From positions 2,790,001 to 2,854,000 of the forward strand of contig CM065878.1 of assembly GCA_033439255.1 (NCBI GenBank): DNA of 64,000 bases. Reading direction: 5' to 3'. This DNA comes from Hericium rajendrae. Its lineage: Eukaryota > Basidiomycota > Agaricomycetes > Russulales > Hericiaceae. Position 1 is the stretch's first letter. The number at the start of each line of letters is the position of its first letter. The notes under the pieces were generated by a model, which worked only from the letters and a program-made list of their open reading frames with translations, had not been told where the DNA came from and made no database searches. Positions 1-12,348 of this stretch are shown here, one piece after another. Made by a program: the position numbers and the translations under genes.

Positions 1-3000
1 GGAAGACGCAACTCAGGAGGATCTCGAGATGCCCGTTTTGAAGGACGGCAAGGAGAGGGGCGAGCTGCGTTTCGACGTGTCATACTATCCTGTGCTGAAG
101 CCTGAGATGAATGAATTTGGTGTGGAAGAGCTTCCGGAAAGCAGTAAGCACATGCTTTTCACTTCTGATCTGGTCTGGGTAGACGCTGACCACTTTGCAC
201 TCTCTTCACAGCTGTGGGCATCGTCCGTCTAGTCGTCCACCAATGCAAAGACCTCGATTCGTCCAAGGTGCATACGACCGACCTGAATCCCGTTGCGAAG
301 GTCTACCTTGGCGATTCGAAGACTCCTGTACACGAGACTTCCAAAGTCAAACACACGCTTCAGCCCGTGTGGGAGTCCGCGACCGAGTTCTTGTGCACGG
401 ACCGCCTCTCGTCGGTCATCACCGTGAAAGTCATCGACGACCGCGATTTCCTTAAGGACCCCGTGATCGGCTACATGCGCGTGCGCCTCGAGGACCTGCT
501 CGAGGCGCGCAAGGAGGCGGGCCGTGACTGGTGGCCGCTCAGCGCGTGCAAGACCGGGCGGATACGCCTTAGTGCCGAGTGGAAGCCGTTGAATATGGCG
601 GGTAGCGTCCATGGGGCGGAGCAGTATGTGCCGCCGATTGGTGTCGTGCGGTTGTGGTTGAAGAAGGCAACGGATGTGAAGAACGTGGAGGCTGCTTTGG
701 GTGGGAAAGTACGTGTAATCGGTGTTTTGTGCAGGCTGACGACTGAAATCTCGTTTGCAGAGCGATCCATACGTGCGTGTCTTAGTGAACAACACAATTC
801 AGGCTAGGACGGAGGTGGTGAACAATAGTAAGTTCGCATACAGACGTGGTAGTCCAGGTTCATTGACTTCCTTTGCCTAGATCTAAACCCCGAGTGGGAC
901 CAAATTATCTATAATCCAGTTCACTCGCTGCGGGAAACCATGCTGCTCGAGGTTATGGACTATCAGCATCTCACGAAGGATCGCACCCTGGGGACCGTTG
1001 AACTGAAAGTGTCCGACCTCGCAGTAGAAGCCAAAGAACCTAAAGACCCACGTTTCCACTACCAATCGACTGGCAAGAAAGATGCTGCAGACCCAATTCG
1101 CCTGGACCGCGGCAAGACATTCAAGGGCAACTTGCACTACGTCGCGGAGTTCGTGCCTGCCATCGCGCTGAAGGGCGTCGAGTTCGAGACCAAGCCCGCA
1201 GAGCTGGAGGCAATTGTGGAGGAGGTCGCGGAAGAGGGAGAGGGCGACGACGTGCCGGACGATGGCTTGTCGGTATCGAGCTCTAAAATCGACGCACAGG
1301 TTGTACCGAAGGGTATCACCGCGTCTGCACCGACATCTGAGAATGGGGACACGAATGCAAACGGAAATGCAAACGCAAACGGAAATGTGAAGGCGCACAA
1401 GAAGTCGAATTCGGCGGACACAACGCGCTCGAAGACGGAGTCAGTGCGCAGCGGGGAGACGGCGGAGACGAACCGGTCGAATAAGACAGGCGAGACGGGA
1501 CACACTGCGGAGACGGGCAAGACGGACATGTCGAAGCGGAATGAAGCAAAGCAAGAAGAGGAGGAGGGCGTTGAGATGAGCAAAGAGGAGCTGCTCCAGC
1601 AACGTGCGTTCCATCGGCTTGTTTGTTTGCTTCTATATCAGGATGCTCACATTTTCATGCTTATTCTTAGAGTCGGGCGTCATTGTGTTCCATGTCAGGT
1701 CGGGCGAGCTCACGAAGAAGGCGAGGCTCGAGGTTCTGCTCGACGATGCCTATTGGCCTGCGTTCAGCACGGCCAGAGCAACGGGCCACAAGGCGCATTG
1801 GGCACACGTCGGTGAAGGCTTCCTCAAAGAGCTCGACTTCGGCCGTGTGTGGCTAAGACTCAATGCGGCGGACGAAGGCGATAAGGATGACATTCTCGGC
1901 GAGTGGAAGGGCGACGCAAAGGCGTTCTTGAATAAGACTTTAGTGCGTTGCTTTTCGATCGACAGGTTTGGGCCGTCGCTGATTTTAGGGTTGTAGGATG
2001 CACCTCAGACATATACTCTTGTCGATCAGGACGAAGCAGTCGTCGGGAAAGTCGAGGTTGAGTCGCGTTATGTTCCCGTACCAGTCCAACTTGAGCCACG
2101 AGAGAGTATCAACAGTATGTATCTGCTTTACCCTGATCAAGCACACATCGATTCTGACGGTTCATAGATCAAGGTATCCTTCGGGTTGTTCTCCTTGACG
2201 GCCAAGAGATTCGCGCCGTAGACAGAGGAGGTGAGTCGCTTCCGTTTCAAAATTAATCTCCTGCTGATAACGAGAGCCAGGCAAATCAGATCCTTTCGCT
2301 GTGTTCACTCTCAATGGGCAGCGGGTGTACAAATCGCAGACAAAAAAGAAAACCCTTAGTCCAGAGTGGCGCGAGGACTTCTTCGTCAACGTTGTACGTG
2401 TGCATTGTCATATGAGAGTCGTCTTGGAATCTCATTGTCTGTCTAGCCATCTCGTGTTAAAGCAGACTTCCATGTTGAGGTTTTCGACTGGAACCAGATT
2501 GAGCAAGCTAAGTCACTGGGCTCCGCCCGGATCAACTTGGAAGACCTGGAGCCCTTCAACGGGGTTGAGCGTGTTCTACCTCTTCACTCAGATAAGCATG
2601 GACAGAAGGGTTCCATTCGTGTCAGTCTCCTCTTCCAGCCCGAGATCATCGCAAGGTCACGCAAGAATACGTCGACCTTCTCGACGGCTGGACGTGCTAT
2701 GACACAAATAGGTGCTCTTCCTATCGGAGCTGGCAAGGGCGTCTTCCATGGAGTCACTGGTATCTTCAAACGAGATAAGGACGAAGACTTCAAGGATGGT
2801 GTGATTTCACAACCTGCCATGGACGGCCGTGGTCCGGTACCGGATATTCCTGGCTCTCAAATGTCTCAACCAGTTGGTATGTCAGATCGGATGGTCGCCG
2901 GTGACCAACTGTCCGTAGCACCGACTACGCCACCGCCGAGTCATGGCGAGTTCGAGAACGGGACGTTGAAGGTGACGGTGTTGGATGCCAAAGACCTGGG

Positions 3001-3538
3001 TGAGACAGACAGTGTCAAGCCGTATGCCGTGGTCCGAGTCGGCGACAAGGAGATGAAGACGAAACATGCTGGCAAGACGCTTACACCCGAGTGGTCAGTT
3101 TCATTACTTTCGTCGGGAGATTTACAAGACGCTCATAACGAAGAATCAATAATATAGGAACGAGACGTTCACTTTCTCTGCCAATCCGGCAATATCGAAG
3201 CTGTACGCCTGGATATGGGACCACAAAACGCTCGGCAAGGACAAGATGCTTGGAGAGGCAGAAGTCGACGTAAGTTACTTTGCATGCCCGATGATGATAG
3301 CTTGTTGATGGACATGTTACAGATCTGGCGACACGTCCGGCCGACTGGCCAGTCTTCCGCTGACGTTTTCGTGGAATTGCGAGATGGACAGGGGCTTCTC
3401 CGATTAAGGCTGGAGTACGACGCTGATGTCGTGCCTGCTGGTCGCCGCTCGACCACATCTGTAACAGAACGTAGTCTTGGGTCGCCATCTCGATTTAGTC
3501 TACGGGCCCGGAGACCTGGTTCGGACAAGGACGCTTAG
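1..3538 (+). CDS. Tricalbin-like multi-C2 membrane-tethering protein (5' partial)
   Basis: Open frames from the left edge to the TAG at 3536-3538 join across short introns into the C-terminal part of a protein with about five C2 segments. They start near 214 (VGIVRLVVHQCKDL), 640 (IGVVRLWLKKATDV, then SDPYVRVLVNN), 1670 (weaker), 2175 (GILRVVLLDGQEI, then KSDPFAVFTLNGQ) and 2955 (GTLKVTVLDAKDL). An acidic Glu/Thr-rich linker with Asn-Gly repeats lies at about 1190-1600. This order fits fungal tricalbins (extended-synaptotagmin family), which tether the ER to the plasma membrane and bind phospholipids, some C2 domains needing calcium. The hairpin and the lipid-carrying SMP domain expected at the N-terminus would lie left of the window, so they are not seen. 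The last C2 keeps the Tyr-Ala-Val-Val-Arg strand but has few Asp residues in its loops, so calcium binding there is doubtful. It converges on MTQ2. Confidence 0.85.
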
Positions 3539-3925
3539 GACGCTTGCCTGTCTTAACTTCATGACGGACGCCTGATCTACCTCGTACCGGCCTCTGAACT
3601 TCCGCAATCTCTATCTTATTCACCTATGAATGTCCTACTTACTGAGCCCCTATTTTCTGTGGAAGATACGGTAGTTACGCTCGATGACCTCGGCGCTGTA
3701 ATGGACGATGCCTCGGCATCATCCCTACTGCATTTTCATCCCTTCTACCTCTTGCATTTTCCCCTTCACACACACTTATATTGCCCTCCGAATGCATCAT
3801 CTTTGTAAAATCGGCACCACGTCACGTATTTAGCTACATTTCGCTTTGAGAGTCGCTCGTTCCTTGTATCGCAATAATCCCATGTCTTTTTCGAGTCGAA
3901 CAACGGTCGACATAAGGGACATGTC
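3539..3925. other. Convergent 3' intergenic region
   Basis: The 387 bp between the stops of the tricalbin-like gene and MTQ2 hold no supported gene. It should contain the two 3' UTRs and poly(A) signals. I see no repeat or RNA gene in it. Confidence 0.6.
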
Positions 3926-4913
3926 CTATCGCGAAAACCTAACTACAAAAAGGTGCTCCCGTCCTGCTCTGCGCTGAATTACAATCTACGGTAAGGAGTT
4001 AACTAAGGCTTCCTTCAGAGATAGAATGAAATGCTCGTTTACCTCGCTGCGAAGTCCGAATTCATCCAACATACGACGCTGGATGTTAGGAACGTCGTTC
4101 TGCTTGACTGCTACGAGATAAAAACGTCCGTGCGGAGAGAGCAGGGTCTTATTACGATGGTCGTTATTTCTACATTTCTGAACATTAGGGAAGTGGTAAA
4201 GAACTCACGTCGACCTGTGCGAGGAGCCGATCCGTCACTCGCATACCGTCTAAGCCTCCCGCCCATGCTCCAGCAATGTCTGCCCCAGTCTGTGCCTCTT
4301 CCGCCTCTTCTCCATATGTAGGGACATATGGCGGATTGAAGAGGAGGACATCTACAGAATGTGCTAGGCGTTTGAGGAGCGGTGCGGACAGATTAGCGAC
4401 GATAGGATCGAGAGGGGTCTGCTGGACCGGGGAGATGAGCCATTCCGTGGTTTCGGAGGCTGAACATACGTCACCTTATTTTTCTGGCCTGTGAGGAAGG
4501 TCGAGCGAACAGCGCAAGGGTTTATGTCCGTGCACAGATGCACTGTAAATGTAGTATCAGTGCTTGTATGGCGCAGGAAAGAATGCTGTAACTCGCAGGC
4601 CTTCGTGGGGCCGAGGACCGTGCATAAAAAACTCGACACACAACCTGAGCCCGATCTGCAAAGTGATCTCGGTTTTTACAATCTGTAGAGAATATGCGAG
4701 AGACATACCCTATCTCAAGACATATCCGAGGTCTGAGCTCGCGCAGTGTAGAGGCATCCTCCTCAAGTGCGTCTAGAAGCAAAAATGTGTCCTCTGTATG
4801 TTGCTTGCATTTCGCTATTACTGAGAATTCAAAAGTTTGAGCACACCTGCCGGTTCATAAACATGCTCGAAGTCATCTTTTGTGAGATGTGAAAGATCGG
4901 GCGTTGGAATCAT
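3926..4913 (-). CDS. MTQ2: eRF1 glutamine N5-methyltransferase catalytic subunit
   Basis: The gene encodes a HemK/N6AMT1-type SAM-dependent methyltransferase. The family methylates the GGQ glutamine of release factor eRF1 (and other substrates), acting with the zinc-finger partner Trm112 in the cytosol. The reading runs from MIPTPDLSHLTKDDFEHVYEPA (ATG at 4913-4911), through LLLDALEEDASTLRELRP, CLEIG (SAM-binding motif I), LCTDINPCAVRSTFLTGQ (motif II region), the catalytic NPPY near 4315, and LLSPHGRFYLVAVKQNDVP, to a final exon ending REHLFVVRFSR before TAG at 3928-3926. About four short introns are needed, the last with acceptor CCGTAG near 3986. The length of about 240 residues is normal for the family. 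An in-frame upstream Met at 5021 exists, but the region before 4913 does not look conserved, so I chose 4913. Confidence 0.88.
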
Positions 4914-5039
4914 CGGAGAAGGCACGGCGCGTCGCGTCGGGGAACACGCGTGCTGACTAAATCCTGATGTGTAAAGTACATCACACGCCGGGGGACTCAA
5001 GAAGCTTCGACGACTAACCAACAGAGGGATGGAAAAGCC

Positions 5040-5044
5040 AAAAA
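5040..5044 (-). terminator. Pol III terminator of tRNA-Ser
   Basis: A run of five T on the minus strand lies 23 bp after the tRNA 3' end. This is the usual minimal RNA polymerase III stop signal in fungi. Confidence 0.6.
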
Positions 5045-5067
5045 CTGAAGACGATAAACCATTTTAC

Positions 5068-5149
5068 CGACGCCAGCAGGATTTGAACCTGCGCTCCCAA
5101 AGGGAAACAGATTTCTAATCTGTCGCCGTAACCACTTGGCTATAGCGCC
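5068..5149 (-). tRNA. tRNA-Ser(AGA): tRNA-Ser (anticodon AGA), intronless
   Basis: The minus strand reads GGCGCTATAGCCAAGTGG at the 5' end and GGTTCAAATCC (B box/T arm) near the 3' end. The anticodon stem ACAGA/TCTGT closes a seven-base loop TTAGAAA, giving anticodon AGA at 5116-5114, which decodes UCU and, after A34-to-inosine editing, UCC and UCA. A long variable arm rich in CCC/GGG follows, as expected for class II serine tRNAs, and the discriminator base is G, the serine identity base. The acceptor stem has seven pairs including two G-U wobbles. There is no intron. An AT-rich stretch (TATTTTTAAAAT) lies just upstream and may help TFIIIB binding. The gene sits alone between MTQ2 and the Con-6 gene, on the same strand as both. 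Confidence 0.96.
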
Positions 5150-5481
5150 TTTATGTAAGCTCGGCATTTTAAAAATATGATTTGGAGAATTAAAGTATTG
5201 CGACGAAGTTGTAATGAGAGAGATCGACTCATCAACTCTCTTCTTCAAGGTCTGCCTGTGGGAGACTACGAAGTTGAAGATAGAAGCTACAACTGCAACT
5301 ATACAATCCGTCTCGGACGCTGAGACTTTTTGCAGAAGATTATTTATCAATTAAGTATGAGCCTACTAATACATTCTGTCGCTAATAACTGCTATACATG
5401 CTTTTTTCTTGCAAGAGACTCCTGATTGTGAGTCGTGACCAACATGTCTCGGCTACGCTGGACGTGATGGCGCCGACATGA
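5150..5481. other. Intergenic spacer upstream of tRNA-Ser
   Basis: The 332 bp between the tRNA 5' end and the stop of the Con-6 gene hold the AT-rich tRNA upstream element and the Con-6 3' UTR. I see no other gene. Confidence 0.5.
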
Positions 5482-5897
5482 TCACAGCGCGTCGTTGTCG
5501 TCAAGGACCTCCTTCGCATGCTCCTTTGCCTCACCGCTGACCCTTGGATCTAAAGATTGCAAACTAAGATCGAGCAAAACGGACGAGAATGAAGAGAGGA
5601 CACGAACTCTTCAGCGTAGCCTTGTAACCACCGAGAACACGACCTCCCGGCTTACCCTCGTCGGTGGAGCCGCCGCGCTCACCCCCCTCCTCACCCCCGC
5701 GCTGCTGCGTCTGCTGCACGTCACCTCTCTCGATCTCATCGAGGACCTGGCGGGAGTGCTCCTTTGCCTCCTCAGAGACCCTAGGGTTGTGGATGGCAGC
5801 CTGAGGCGATGCATTAAGTGCGCACAACTACACAAGTAAAACAAGAAAATCATACCTTGTGGCCACGAGCAAGGTTTCCGGTGTCTTGAGCGGACAT
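5482..5897 (-). CDS. Con-6 family small protein (conidiation-specific protein 6-like)
   Basis: Three exons give a protein of about 100 residues. Exon 1 reads MSAQDTGNLARGHK (ATG 5897-5895). Exon 2 begins AAIHNPRVSEEAKEHSRQVL, and exon 3 reads NPRVSGEAKEHAKEVLDD to TGA at 5484-5482. The paired motif NPRVS-x-EAKEHA/S-x-x-VL is the hallmark of the Con-6 family (first described as Neurospora con-6), small hydrophilic proteins abundant in spores and induced by light, development or stress. Their biochemical role is unknown. Here the two repeats are separated by a Gly/Glu/Gln-rich linker (QQRGGEEGGERGG), longer than in the minimal family members I know. Both introns have clear sites: GTATGATT near the end of exon 1, and GTTCGTGT with acceptor CTTTAG that restores the second NPRVS frame. 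Confidence 0.88.
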
Positions 5898-8753
5898 GAT
5901 GATAAGATGCGAGGTTTAAATTCGAGAACGATATTACGATGTTGGCTATCGAGAGAAGACTGCTGGATGCAGCCTTATAGCAAAGCACCCATGTCTTATA
6001 TACCTCTGCTGTTCGCTGGATCGAGGACATGACCTCAACATGACGCTCGGCTTGGCAACATGAAGTCAAGAGCGGAACAAAAAATTAGAGCAGGTCATCG
6101 TGGAGAATTGTGTACATACATGATACAGTAGTGGGTCTTGCTAGGCGCGGGTGACCGGAGCAAGACTGTCTTCCATCGGACCTGATTATTCATGTAAGAC
6201 CAAAGACTAGACCCAGATTGAGATAAACGGGAAATTCTACGTCAGAGATGAGACTTGCTGGAGTTTTCGTGAAGGGTGTGGTGCGAATTGAATAATTCAT
6301 GGAGCGCTGAGTATGCATGCAACTGCATGATTTGATGTGATGCAACCGATCCCGTGCAAAGGGACAAAAAGTTGTTCTCATGTTATTCGTTCATGATCGG
6401 AATTGCGTAGTAGAGGCTGGCAGTTGAGATCGCAGAAGCGTCGGAAAAACATGTAGAATGCGCAAGTCGAGACATCGAGCAACTTGCGCCAACTGGAAGT
6501 TCCCTTTCTCTCGAAAGGGTTGTGTGGGGCACTTTTTGAACGCCGTCACGTGCGAAGCAGATTTTTTCCCACAGGCCGAAATCAAACATATTAGCATGCA
6601 GCCAGTCCAAGTTCGCTCAGATGTCGCTCACGGTCCTGGTCCGCAGGCATTTTCAGTGGGACGTGACTTGTGAAAGCCACAATGAGGACTGAATGTTGAT
6701 GCAGTGACAATGATCATAAATTATGACACCCACACATCTCGGGCATCTATCGCCTCATGCGGAAGATATTGGTGCTCAGGAATTTTCGAAAGCTCATGAT
6801 TATTTATTTCCATTTTCTAGAATATCCTACGGTAGTACATGGTAAGATACGTGCGCTACAATCCTTAAAACCAGTCAGAGATCAAGCCTGGGACAGTGCT
6901 GATCTTCTTCCGGTACCAGGGCCCGAAGGGCGCGCCTGGCATGCCGGAGGTGAGCTAATACCGCTAACACGTATCAGAGATTCTGCACTGACGGGAATGG
7001 ATGCTGTAGATGCTGGGTAAGTTGTCGTACCAACACTCAATCGAAGTGTTGACTGAAAATCTGCAGGCCCCACTGGTGCGCTGATGGTCTGCATGCGTGC
7101 ATGCATTGGGCAGGTGTGCTGTGGGTCATGGGCGGACTTGGGTACCACAAGCGGGCGGCCAGGCATGTTGCGTGCACGTGCATGCTCCAGGAAGTACACG
7201 CAGGGGCGGAGTGGATGTCCGTACATGGGGGCAATGTGGAATGCAGACGCGCGGGTAGCAGACACGCTGTGGACGGACTCGCAGGCGGGCGCGGATGCGA
7301 AAATACTGCGGGAGGATGGGCAGGTACGCGCACGCGGCAGGCAGTTATACAGCGCGGATGCTGCATGCTGCTGACATTGGCGGTGAGCATGTATACTGCG
7401 GGGCGGGCGTGCTGCGGGCGCAGGAGTGGGCGCGGGCGCAGGAGTTGGGCGCGGGTGATGTAGCAGGGTGCGCGGGAGGGCGAGAGGCTGCGGGAGGGCG
7501 AGAGGCTACGGGTGATGCATTGATGCGGCAGGTCGGCGAGCGTTTGGGTGTTGACAGGAGGCACGGGCTGCGAGAGATATCGAAGGCATGGCGAAGTGGG
7601 AGGATGACAACGCTCCCTATCATCCCTGACTGTGGTGTACACTGGCCGACGATACACGAAGGGGGGCCATTGGCGAACATCGTGTTGGTCTCCTGCATGC
7701 GCTCTCACCGCTATCCCATTCACAACGCTCTCGTGTCGTGCTACCTTCTCGTCGTTATCGCGTTCACAAAGATCTCTGGAATAGGTGGCACTCACCTTGG
7801 CCGCCTGTCACGTCAACACATCCCTGCCGTGTCCACAGCCCAGATTAGTAGGTGACTGAGGCGAAAATCAGCATCGAGGCATGGGATGAAGAGATACGAG
7901 CACTCAATGAGTTGGTTGTGGATCGGATGAGGTGGTGTTGAATGGGTTGTAAATGGGGGACAGAAAATGCGAGACGGACAACATGCGCATTACTTACATT
8001 TAGAACCATGAGAACACTTCTTTACACATTGATATCTTGAGGTCTCTTGACGAGCGCTTAACGAGCCATCGGCAGCATATCTAAATCGAGACTAAGTAGC
8101 TCAAAATCATACGGACTGACCGCATCGTATTGTATAAGAAAGGGCCCGAACTCGCGGCAACTTTTCAAGGGAGCTCAAGATCAAGCGTTTGGGCTTTCTT
8201 TGTGCTCTTGGGTGCTTCTATTCAGTTTGCTGGGGCCGAGCACAAGATGACCGTAACAAAATGGCACGAGGGGAGAGTATCCATAAGATAAAGAACATAG
8301 TATCAGTGAAGCGGACCACACGTAATGATCAAATGGATTCAAGGGTTTCATGAGCGAGAGAAAGGGAATCGGTGCTTGCGCCGCTACGATCTCGTCACGA
8401 AGTTAGCGCAGCTGCGGAGATGAAAATGTGATCTTATCTTATCACCTGAAAGTAGTGTCCGAGCAGATCTCACACAGAAGATAGTCGTTCTGTGTTAAGA
8501 ACCTGAAAGAAGCCCTTGGGAACGATCCTCAATTCGAACGTCCGACTGACGCTTCAAGTCAAGTCCTGTTGCGAGGAAATTACTGTAGTGCGTAGAGTGC
8601 CACGTACTGCAGATCATCACACTATGTCCATGGCGACAGACTAGCTGCACAGGTCATTCACCACAGAAGTTTCGGTTTGGTCTACGATTTAGTGTACTCC
8701 GATAATACCGTAGCACCCCCTGCATGATATCAAGAATACCTCAGCTAATTGAG
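5898..8753. other. Gene-poor region with a GC-rich patch
   Basis: No open frame in these 2.86 kb matches a family or chains through good splice sites. From about 6890 to 7560 the DNA is clearly GC-rich with many TGCA/GCATGC words, which creates long low-complexity open frames on both strands (Pro/Ser/His-rich on the minus strand) that I judge spurious. The flanks, including the Con-6 promoter at 5898-6100 and the kinesin 3' side at 8000-8750, look like ordinary intergenic DNA. A lncRNA or decayed element cannot be excluded. Confidence 0.5.
7472..7507. repeat. 18-bp perfect tandem duplication
   Basis: GCGGGAGGGCGAGAGGCT occurs at 7472-7489 and again directly at 7490-7507, inside the GC-rich patch. 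Two copies only, so probably slippage. No function is apparent. Confidence 0.85.
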
Positions 8754-11700
8754 TTATTTGCTGGCTCTGGTCATCCGCCTGATGCTCTTTCCGCTGTCTG
8801 ACTGAGCGATCCTGCCCACTGCTTGCTCAATCTGATCCTCCGTGACCACAGGTTTGTTTCCGAGTTGTCTGTCGATGCGCTCTTCAGAATTTTGAGTGAA
8901 ATCCAAGCTACGGAATCAACCTACCGTTTCTTCTTCTTCTTCTTCTCCGATCTGCCCACGCCAGTTGACTTTGCTGGGACAATGATGGCGGAGTCATCCG
9001 CATCAAACTCGTCCCACTCCTCCGGTGTAGTATCCAAGCCTTTGGCCCGAGACGACTTCTTAGTCCCAGAGCTGCGAGTAGATCGCCGACTTTGGTTAGC
9101 AGTGGTCGACGAACTGACATCGGCATCTTCGGATAGGCCCAGCTTCTCGAGATCCTCAGCGAGCTCGGACATCTTCCTCCCCGACGAGCGCGACGTTCGC
9201 TTCCTCATGTTCTGGGTTTTAGCGTCGGTAGCGAAGACGGGTGAGGGTGGCGTCGTGAAGAATTCACTCTCGTCTTTGGCCAGGTAGGATCTTGAAGATG
9301 TTGAACTAGAAGATACGAGGGATGCCTTGGTCTTCGACTGAGCTTTTGAGGTCTTGGAGACTTCTTGCTCTGGTTGCCAGTCGTCATCGGACTCGGTTTG
9401 GGTATCTTCGGAGAAGACCTCAGTTTCAGTTTCTTCCTCTTCCTCCCCCTCTTGGCCTTCCTCGGTGCTGTCTTCACTACCCTCGTCATCACCCTCCTCA
9501 ACATCCTCACTCGCTCGGCTTTCGGTTTCTGTGCCCTCGTCATCAGAAGGAAGATAGGAGTGTTCGGCGCCGGAGCTAGCAGGCATTGGTATGACTTGTG
9601 AAATTCTTCCATGTTGAGGCTTGCTCTTTACATGTCCACCCTTGTGAGCAAGAGGAGAAGCCGTGTTGGAGCGACTGATATCAGCAGAGCTTGGAGGATA
9701 GATGCTTTCATCTTCTGAACCTTCCCCCATCTGTGTGTTAAGATTAATGCGAGTGCACGTCATAACCAGCGACACTCACGATGCCCATTTCGACGTCTTC
9801 CTCTTCTTCCATGTCCTGAATGACGCGCCTCGCTTTGCCCGGAGTCTTTCCGAACAGACCTGACTGGTGGAGCATATCGATCTTTGCGTCCATCTTCATC
9901 TCGTTTTGTTCGACCTTCAGTAAATGAGATGAATGCCTGAAGATGAAATGTCTGGTACGTACTTCGTTCATGAGCCTGCGCGCGAACATTCTTTCCATGT
10001 TCTCGATACGATGTTCCATTTCTTGCATGACTTCCTCCCGTGTGTCGGCCTCAATGATCGCACAGCGCATCTCAGCGTCGAACAACTATAGCGAGGACCC
10101 AAAATTTAGCCAACTTATTAGGTCCATGGCGGCTATGAGCGCACCTGCAAACGCATGTTTTCGAGTTCGTCGAACAAAGCTTCCACCAGAGCATTGGGCG
10201 GCTCATCATCATCATCATCATCGCTTGAATCGTGTGGATCCTCATCCACTGTGTCGACAGTCAGTACATCTTAATATGTGTAGAAAGATTTGCGGACCTT
10301 CGAGAACTTCCACTTGTGTTTGGCTGACCTTTCTGCCGCCCTGGCCACCGGTCGAAAGGGTGACCTTCCGCGTGTGATGTCCGAAAGCGCCGCCCGTTCG
10401 TTGGGAAACAGGGATGCCCGACGCGGCGACTTGCGAGAGCTTGGTTGGAATTGGTGGAATGCGTTGTGTTGGTGCAGGTGTCTGTATATCCTTTGCAAGC
10501 GCAGCAAACTTCATGACGTGGCTGTTTTCGTCAAAGCCAGTATCATACGGGTTAACATTGACAATCATGACCTGGACAGGATTTTGTTAATCTAAGGAAT
10601 CTTTGATTAAAAGAGAACTCCAGCTCACTGCACGACCATCGCCAACGAAATAATCCATTAAAATCTCAGTCAGTTTACTATGCCTGAAGGGCACGACGGC
10701 GAGCGTCTTCTTCACGTCTCTGGTATCCGAACGCTCGTTCTTGGGTCCTGCAAGGCTTTGTGCGATACGGCGTTGGTTGGAACGCATGACCTCCATACAT
10801 TGTCCGAGGACCATGAGGGATTTGTTGATGTTACCTGCCTCCTTCAAGCGATCACCAGTGGTTTGCGTGTGCTTTGTGCGCTCCGAACCAGCAAGGTCAA
10901 TGAGCGTCAGCCGTGCAGTGTGATAAGCCGAAGGTTCCTGTATTCGAGATGTATCCAGGTCAGTAACAAGGCAGAAACATGTTTAAGGACGCACGTCTCT
11001 CTCGCCACGATGCTTCCGGAGTATCTTAACCGTGACCATCCCATGGCTCCTGCTGCTTTGACTGTTGGCCAAGGTCCCAAAGACGCGACGTTGCAGTTGT
11101 CCAAGCTTCACCAGCTTCTTCGCCTCTGCGGCACTGTTTACTCTCACCTGCTGGAGTCCGGAGATGTACTTGCCCGAGATACCATCTGGGGAATCAGACG
11201 GAGGAGAAGGCCGGATAGGCAAAGCCTTCCGGCTGAGAAGCAGGCTTTGAGCAGATGTAGTATTTCCCGGTTCGGAGACGTCCGCAAGAAGATCATAGAT
11301 CCTTTCGTTGTAGACTTCAGCGTACGAGATCCAAACGGAATACTCATGATTCCGATCAATACTGAGCGCTGTAGGATCAATGTCGATATCGGATGCGGTG
11401 GATGCCTCGAGGTGCTCGGCCAAAACCTCCGCGAACACGGGCTCATCCGAAGGAAGTGACAACTTCTCGAGCAATGGTCCTCGTGTAGGAGGGCCGTCAG
11501 CGAGCTCTACACCGTATAGTCGAACAGGTCTATACTGTATGCAGACTCAGCAATCAATTCCTATGCGCATGATAATTGACTTACATGAGAGTTGCTTTGC
11601 AAGCCATCAATGCTGTTGAAGATCACGTCTAGGGAGCGTGGAAGGATACCAGCAGAACCCTCAGCCGTTCCGCCCTGCATCGTATGGGTTTTCCCTGAGT

Positions 11701-12348
11701 TGGTAACACCATACGCAAACAGTAGGCCGTTCTCTCCATCCAGCAAACCACGGACGAGAGGCAAGGTTGTCTTGGTGAAGAATTCCGACTGCTGGGTTGA
11801 TGCAGGAAACACATGGGAGAATGTGTAGGTAGAAAAAGGAGTTGCCACTGATTGGCGAATACGAGGATGCGTGATTCCGGTGACTGAAGATTCATGGCGG
11901 GGGTCGGACATGAATACGGAGGTGTCAGACAGCGTCTGTAAGTAAGGAGCGGTGGTCGGTCCATCTGCGTTGATGTGAGGCCGCAGCCTCAGAAATGCCT
12001 TTGAAAGAGGTCAGAGTTGCAAATAAGTCTACATGTTAGTCAAAATACCTTGATGGGCTCCCTATCGTTGTCTACAGGTATGGTTACTGCTTTCACTTTC
12101 GTCGTTGGTAATCTCGTGGCGGGCTTCCTGGTGATCGGAACCTTTGCATCAGCCGTATTGTCTCGGTCAACCAGAGGTTTTCGCGCAGTCGACGACTGTG
12201 TTGTACCAGTAGACTTAGCAGGTGCCGCCTTTGTCGTTGTTCGCGTTGTTCGCGCGGAGGTCGTCGGAGCACTAGCCTGCGCTGTCGCCCTGGTTGTTCG
12301 AGTTGTTGCACGAGTAGCAGGAGCATTGGCTTTAGCTCTGGTAGTCAT
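8754..12348 (-). CDS. Kinesin-6 family motor protein
   Basis: This is a plus-end microtubule motor of the kinesin-6 (MKLP/KIF20/KIF23, fission yeast Klp9) type, which works at the anaphase spindle midzone. The N-terminus (ATG 12348) is a basic Thr/Arg/Ala-rich tail of about 100 residues. The motor follows: AFLRLRPH, the P-loop in YGVTNSGKTHTMQGG (the VTNSGKT form is typical of kinesin-6), ISYAEVYNERIYDLL, switch I NSQSSRSH, switch II LIDLAGSER and GNINKSLMVLGQC. A long insertion between the P-loop and the YNERIYDLL strand is also a kinesin-6 trait. After the motor come an acidic patch, a coiled coil (MRLQLFDAEMRCAIIEAD onward) and a long Ser/Glu-rich tail ending in a lysine run. An in-frame TAG follows the lysine run at 8923-8921, but a 56-bp intron (donor GTAGGT) bypasses it and adds QLGNKPVVTEDQIEQAVGRI and a basic end to TAA at 8756-8754. 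An upstream in-frame Met lies at 12435. Confidence 0.92.

Noticed and set aside
6126-6140. GTAGTGGGTCTTG shared with the inverted-repeat region near 29,747
   Set aside because: A 13-bp match is expected many times by chance within 64 kb; the surrounding sequence does not align.
7037-7795. 252-codon minus-strand open frame rich in Pro, Ser, Arg and His
   Set aside because: It lies in a GC-rich patch where long open frames occur on both strands, has no recognisable domain, and shows no splice or promoter support.
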